Below the pieces are notes generated by a model, which searched no databases, was not told the DNA's origin, and was given only the letters and a program-made list of their open reading frames with translations. The translations under genes were made by a program, and so were the position numbers. From positions 1 to 55,304 of the forward strand of contig JBCDBD010000026.1 of the NCBI GenBank assembly GCA_039184335.1: a stretch of DNA of 55,304 bases, read 5' to 3'. Below are positions 52,602 to 55,304 of this stretch, in pieces; the first letter of the stretch is position 1, and each line of letters begins with the position of its first letter. The DNA comes from JBCDBD01 sp039184335. Lineage in GTDB: Bacteria > Bacteroidota > Bacteroidia > Flavobacteriales > Flavobacteriaceae.

Positions 52602-53630
52602 TCAATATTTGTTGTGGACCGTGTCCTTTAGGTATAACGATCGTTCTTCAAGTGTTATAGGATTGAACTTGCTCAACAGTAGTGAATCTTTGTTTAGTTT
52701 TTGTATCGTAACAGGGTTATTATCGAATATGTTTGCAAAAAGGAAACTAGCATCTGGCCCAAGAAAGTACTTGCCAGTAACAACTTTATCTGTTTCATTG
52801 TTATTTGCATTTAGTGCAGTAATCGTATCAGCCTTAAAAAGGATTTTTTCAGGTAAATCATAAACATTTTCTGATTTGACCCTTGCCCAACTTCCCATAA
52901 GTGATGGATTATCCAAATTTTCCGGCTTATGTAATATCGATTTAAGCTTTTGATCACCAAAGTCAATATATTCCAATGCTAAAGAACTATCAGTTAAAAG
53001 ACTAATAATGTATTTCTCATCGTTGGAAAAGGTCAATATCTGTACGCCATCGAAATCCTGTAAATGATACTCTAGGTTTGCCAATGCAGAAACACGATTA
53101 TTGACTCCTTTAAATTTAGCAAATGGCCTCAGTATATCTTCATCTTGGAAAAAATACCAATGAAACAACAAATCTTCTCTCAGTTGATTTGGATATCCTT
53201 TCCAGCATTTTTTCAAATATGAAAGATCAACTTCCTTTACTTGGAGAGGGCTAAGAGCATTAACATTAAACGAAGGCTCATTGCCAGTTTGAAAATAAAG
53301 CTTCAAAATGTTGTCATCCTTGGAATAACCCATTCTTAGGCTTTCATTCTGGTTCTTCACTAAAATCTGATCCTTACTTACGTTTTCAATAAGGTATTTG
53401 ACAATCATGTTATTCTTAACATTAAGTATTTTGAGGGTATCCGACTCAAAAGAGTATAATTTACATTCTGTTGCATTACTTTCGTGAGAGTTGAATGAAT
53501 AATAAAATCCATCGAAATCATACTTAACATCATCTGTACATGATGTAATCATAAAAACTAATACTATATAGGAAATAATTCGATTTTTACTCGATTTTCT
53601 AGTTCTTATCAATTGGTATCTTCTTTCCAT
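52602..53630 (-). CDS. Lipoprotein, candidate immunity protein of RHS tip
   Basis: A 342-aa protein with no recognised family. Basic start MERRYQLIRTRKSSKNR, hydrophobic stretch IISYIVLVFMITSC (lipobox Cys ~31) and an AT-rich, asparagine- and lysine-rich mature part, in contrast to its neighbours. It begins 32 bp inside the end of the RHS tip gene and is on the same strand, as immunity genes are for polymorphic toxins. A periplasm-facing lipoprotein suits a toxin acting on the envelope. Function is inferred from position only. Confidence 0.6.
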   Translation of the reverse strand: MERRYQLIRTRKSSKNRIISYIVLVFMITSCTDDVKYDFDGFYYSFNSHESNATECKLYSFESDTLKILNVKNNMIVKYLIENVSKDQILVKNQNESLRMGYSKDDNILKLYFQTGNEPSFNVNALSPLQVKEVDLSYLKKCWKGYPNQLREDLLFHWYFFQDEDILRPFAKFKGVNNRVSALANLEYHLQDFDGVQILTFSNDEKYIISLLTDSSLALEYIDFGDQKLKSILHKPENLDNPSLMGSWARVKSENVYDLPEKILFKADTITALNANNNETDKVVTGKYFLGPDASFLFANIFDNNPVTIQKLNKDSLLLSKFNPITLEERSLYLKDTVHNKY

Positions 53631-54843
53631 TCTGCAATGCCGTTAAGAATCTATTAAATCTAGAAGAATAAAAATTCTCAATGAAATTCTGTCTCAGAAT
53701 TTTCGAATCAAAAATCATCAAACCAACAGGCACATTTCTTGATGTGTGATTGAACAGTATTGCATCACCAATCTTAGAATTATCATTAAGAGATGCTGTT
53801 GTCCTATCCAACGTGGAAAAACCATTTATCCTATTTCCGCCTCTATATTGCAGGAATACGTTGCCAAAATCCTGTTTGTCTATCGATAAATCAAAATTAA
53901 ACTTGAATCCAGTTAAGCCATCGGAGAGTTTATATCCTTCACTTGTACTGTTATTCACAGAATAAAAATCACTTAGAAGCTTTTCTTTTTCAGTATAGTT
54001 AACATTACTCAAATGGCCAAGTCCATTATCTCGACGATACTGTATCTCTGCATTATATGAGGCATAGACAAGAAAGAAGTCTATAATGTCAGTAAGAAAG
54101 GCAATAGCTTTTTCGCGTGTTTCTTGATCTTCAAACACTCCTTCTCCAACTTCTACGCTTGCTGCTCTGTTTCTAGCTACTTCGTCTTGAAAATTCTGTC
54201 TGGCCACGTCTCTTTGATCATCAAAACTCCTACTTCCATCAAAAGAAGGTCTGGTCAAATCTAGCCATTGCTGATTGGTCAAACCATCAGCCCCAACAGT
54301 GGAATTAAAATCCCAAGCATCGGCACCACTTGGATCAGCAAAGAAAACTGGGTTATTGTCAAAGGCGTTATATGGTGATAAGGAATGGTGAACAACAGGA
54401 TCCGCCGTTATAAACCTACCAATGGCAGGATCGTAGTTCCTCAAAGGCATCTCATACAACTCCAATCCCAAACTTTCTTCAAGTTCCACGCCATTGTACT
54501 TGAACTTCTCAGCAGTACTGTTTGCAAAAGGAGAGACATTGCCATTATATCCCTTATGCTCCAATCCAAAGGGGTAGTAATTGTTCTCCTCGATGATGGT
54601 CGGTGTACCTGGGTTGCTCGGGTCCTCGGTGTAGGAGAGCCGCACGTTGCCCAAGTGGTCTTTGTACTGGTAGACATAGTCATACCCACCGCTACCATTG
54701 GGAGCCACATACCCCTCGGGGTGGTCAAAGAACTGTAATTGAAAGGTCTTCAGGCATTTTTTGCATTTATAGCACTGTTTGCCCCTTTGCCTTCCATTTT
54801 TGGTGCAAGGCCCTTTACAGTAGGGGCATTGTCTCTTTTCCAT
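53599..54843 (-). CDS. Fusion of IS1-type InsA zinc ribbon with RHS C-terminal region
   Basis: A 414-aa hybrid frame. Residues 1-38 (EKRQCPYCKGPCTKNGR...CYKCKKCLKTFQLQF) are the zinc-ribbon N-terminus of an IS1-family InsA protein. From residue 39 it becomes RHS: FDHPEGYVAPNGSGGYDY, VYQYKDHLGNVRLSYTED, NNYYPFGLEHKGYN, then the core end YDPAIGRFITADPV and DNNPVFFADPSGADAWDF. Residues ~180-414 are the variable tip, AT-rich and of unknown activity. The join uses LQF, shared by InsA (QLQF) and RHS (LQFFDHPEG), so it probably arose by a microhomology deletion. It is the 3' half of an interrupted RHS gene; the ATG comes from the IS. Expression is uncertain. Confidence 0.8.
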   Translation of the reverse strand: MEKRQCPYCKGPCTKNGRQRGKQCYKCKKCLKTFQLQFFDHPEGYVAPNGSGGYDYVYQYKDHLGNVRLSYTEDPSNPGTPTIIEENNYYPFGLEHKGYNGNVSPFANSTAEKFKYNGVELEESLGLELYEMPLRNYDPAIGRFITADPVVHHSLSPYNAFDNNPVFFADPSGADAWDFNSTVGADGLTNQQWLDLTRPSFDGSRSFDDQRDVARQNFQDEVARNRAASVEVGEGVFEDQETREKAIAFLTDIIDFFLVYASYNAEIQYRRDNGLGHLSNVNYTEKEKLLSDFYSVNNSTSEGYKLSDGLTGFKFNFDLSIDKQDFGNVFLQYRGGNRINGFSTLDRTTASLNDNSKIGDAILFNHTSRNVPVGLMIFDSKILRQNFIENFYSSRFNRFLTALQNGKKIPIDKN

Positions 54844-54850
54844 CAACTAA

Positions 54851-54862
54851 TTTACTACACTA
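54851..54862 (-). repeat. IS-end-like motif copy 2
   Basis: TAGTGTAGTAAA on the minus strand, exact 12-bp repeat of 55006-55017, extended to TAGTGTAGTAAAYKAGTTG in both copies. Probably an internal transposase or InsA binding site next to the insA start. Confidence 0.6.
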
Positions 54863-55005
54863 AGGTGAAAGAGAGCCCCGTTTTATGCTCCCTGCCGCGT
54901 CTTCTACTGCCACCAAATAACCTTATGGCTACAAAACCTGGGGTCGCCGAAACCGTTGCCACTGGCTTTCAACAGCTTACAATGCCGTTTTATAAAACCA
55001 ACTCG

Positions 55006-55017
55006 TTTACTACACTA
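55006..55017 (-). repeat. IS-end-like motif copy 3 (element end)
   Basis: TAGTGTAGTAAA on the minus strand, the terminal copy of the motif, where the RHS reading frame stops. Confidence 0.6.
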
Positions 55018-55304
55018 CCGTGCTTACCGTCTTTCTCATCTTCACACCTGTTGCATCGTAAATATATTGAATGTTGTCCGTATTTACGTCTACTTGGATA
55101 GGAAGATTCAGGTGATTATAACTAATACTGGTAATCCCTTTATTGGCATCGGAGATTAGGTTCCCGTTTGGATCATAGCGATAGTCGTCCCCCGTGGTCA
55201 CGGGCTCTTTGAAACCGTACCCGCTGTTCCCCGTATCGCTGACCTTCGAGAGCTTGTTGCTGTTGCTCTGGTAATGGTAACCGAGTACGTCCATATCCAC
55301 AAAG
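55010..55304 (-). pseudogene. RHS-repeat protein, partial, interrupted by IS remnant
   Basis: The frame enters from beyond the right edge of the window and ends at a TAG made by the IS sequence. It contains RHS/YD-repeat motifs: DDYRYDPNGNLISDANKG, ITSISYNHLNLPIQV and IQYIYDATGVKMRKTV. In an intact gene the sequence would run on through the YAGNYIYE-type segment to LQFFDHPEG, now found at 54726-54732 behind the IS remnant. So it is the 5' part of the broken RHS gene whose tip is fused to InsA. Confidence 0.8.

Larger units (their letters stand above)
54730..55020 (-). mobile_element. IS1-family left-end remnant inserted in RHS gene
   Basis: About 290 bp from the element end (GGTAGTGTAGTAAACGAG reading from 55020) to the truncated insA-like start at 54843. 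It interrupts the RHS frame, which stops in it (TAG at 55010-55012). A second copy of the end motif (TAGTGTAGTAAA, 54851-54862) stands just upstream of the insA ATG. The rest of the element is deleted, so no target duplication can be seen. Confidence 0.65.

Noticed and set aside
54739..55101. 120-aa plus-strand frame across the IS/RHS boundary
   Set aside because: It spans the junction of two minus-strand fragments; no coding features.
1..55304. tRNA, rRNA, riboswitch or attachment sites
   Set aside because: None with a recognisable cloverleaf, conserved core or att-type repeat was seen by eye; a covariance search was not possible.

Overview
The window looks like a chromosomal segment of a marine-type member of the Bacteroidota, most likely Flavobacteriaceae. 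The reasons are the gene families (two-component regulator propeller sensor kinase, fused E1 alpha/beta dehydrogenase, Smr-less MutS2-like protein, DUF1704/QEGLA protein, DUF4369-TlpA lipoprotein, RHS proteins), the near absence of Shine-Dalgarno sequences, and many upstream TAnnTTTG boxes, the Bacteroidota -7 promoter element. No rRNA, tRNA or CRISPR array was found.

Layout. 1-2100: a barrel-like protein, a DUF6265 protein and a small membrane-protein pseudogene broken by an in-frame TGA. 2339-5581: large Reg_prop/Y_Y_Y histidine kinase. 6223-9903: minus-strand operon (655-aa secreted protein, DUF2490, MORN protein). 10485-14102: sugar dehydrogenase-like lipoprotein, TIM-barrel isomerase, universal stress protein, small helical protein. 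14420-14968: YceI. 14943-21116: eight-gene minus-strand operon built around a type III polyketide synthase, with its own ACP, ketosynthase, dehydratase, enoyl-reductase-like SDR, methyltransferase, FAD oxidoreductase and membrane protein; this is the clearest biosynthetic system here. 21191-24452: OmpA lipoprotein, lipocalin-like lipoprotein, 2-oxoacid dehydrogenase E1. 24570-31226: plus-strand run with an Fe(II)/2OG oxygenase, a protein resembling CTP-dependent riboflavin kinase, SUI1/YciH, DUF1835, nucleoside phosphorylase, polyphosphate kinase and a substrate-binding-like protein. 31235-37714: response regulator, uracil-DNA glycosylase, a probable D-glutamate pair (DgcA/DgcN-like), MutS2-like and DCC proteins. 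37715-40732: three overlapping genes, ATP-grasp ligase, N-formylglutamate amidohydrolase-like enzyme and MATCAP/QEGLA-type metallopeptidase, a plausible peptide-tag or amino-acid conjugation cassette. 40750-52445: transporter, chorismate synthase, LpxH-like phosphoesterase, large FAD/Fe-S oxidoreductase, barrel, TlpA lipoprotein, propeller lipoprotein, rhomboid protease and LpxL-like acyltransferase.

52454-55304 is a rearranged accessory region. A hydrolase-like gene is cut after about 45 codons. Next come a possible immunity lipoprotein and an RHS C-terminal tip. The RHS reading frame has been broken by an IS1-family remnant and re-fused in frame to the InsA zinc ribbon. Three copies of a TAGTGTAGTA motif mark the IS ends.

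Several promoters could be placed from TAnnTTTG boxes 10-25 nt before start codons. The most striking is a perfect 18-bp palindrome (51518-51535) that supplies the -7 box to two divergent genes at once. All functional calls come from reading motifs; no database search was possible.
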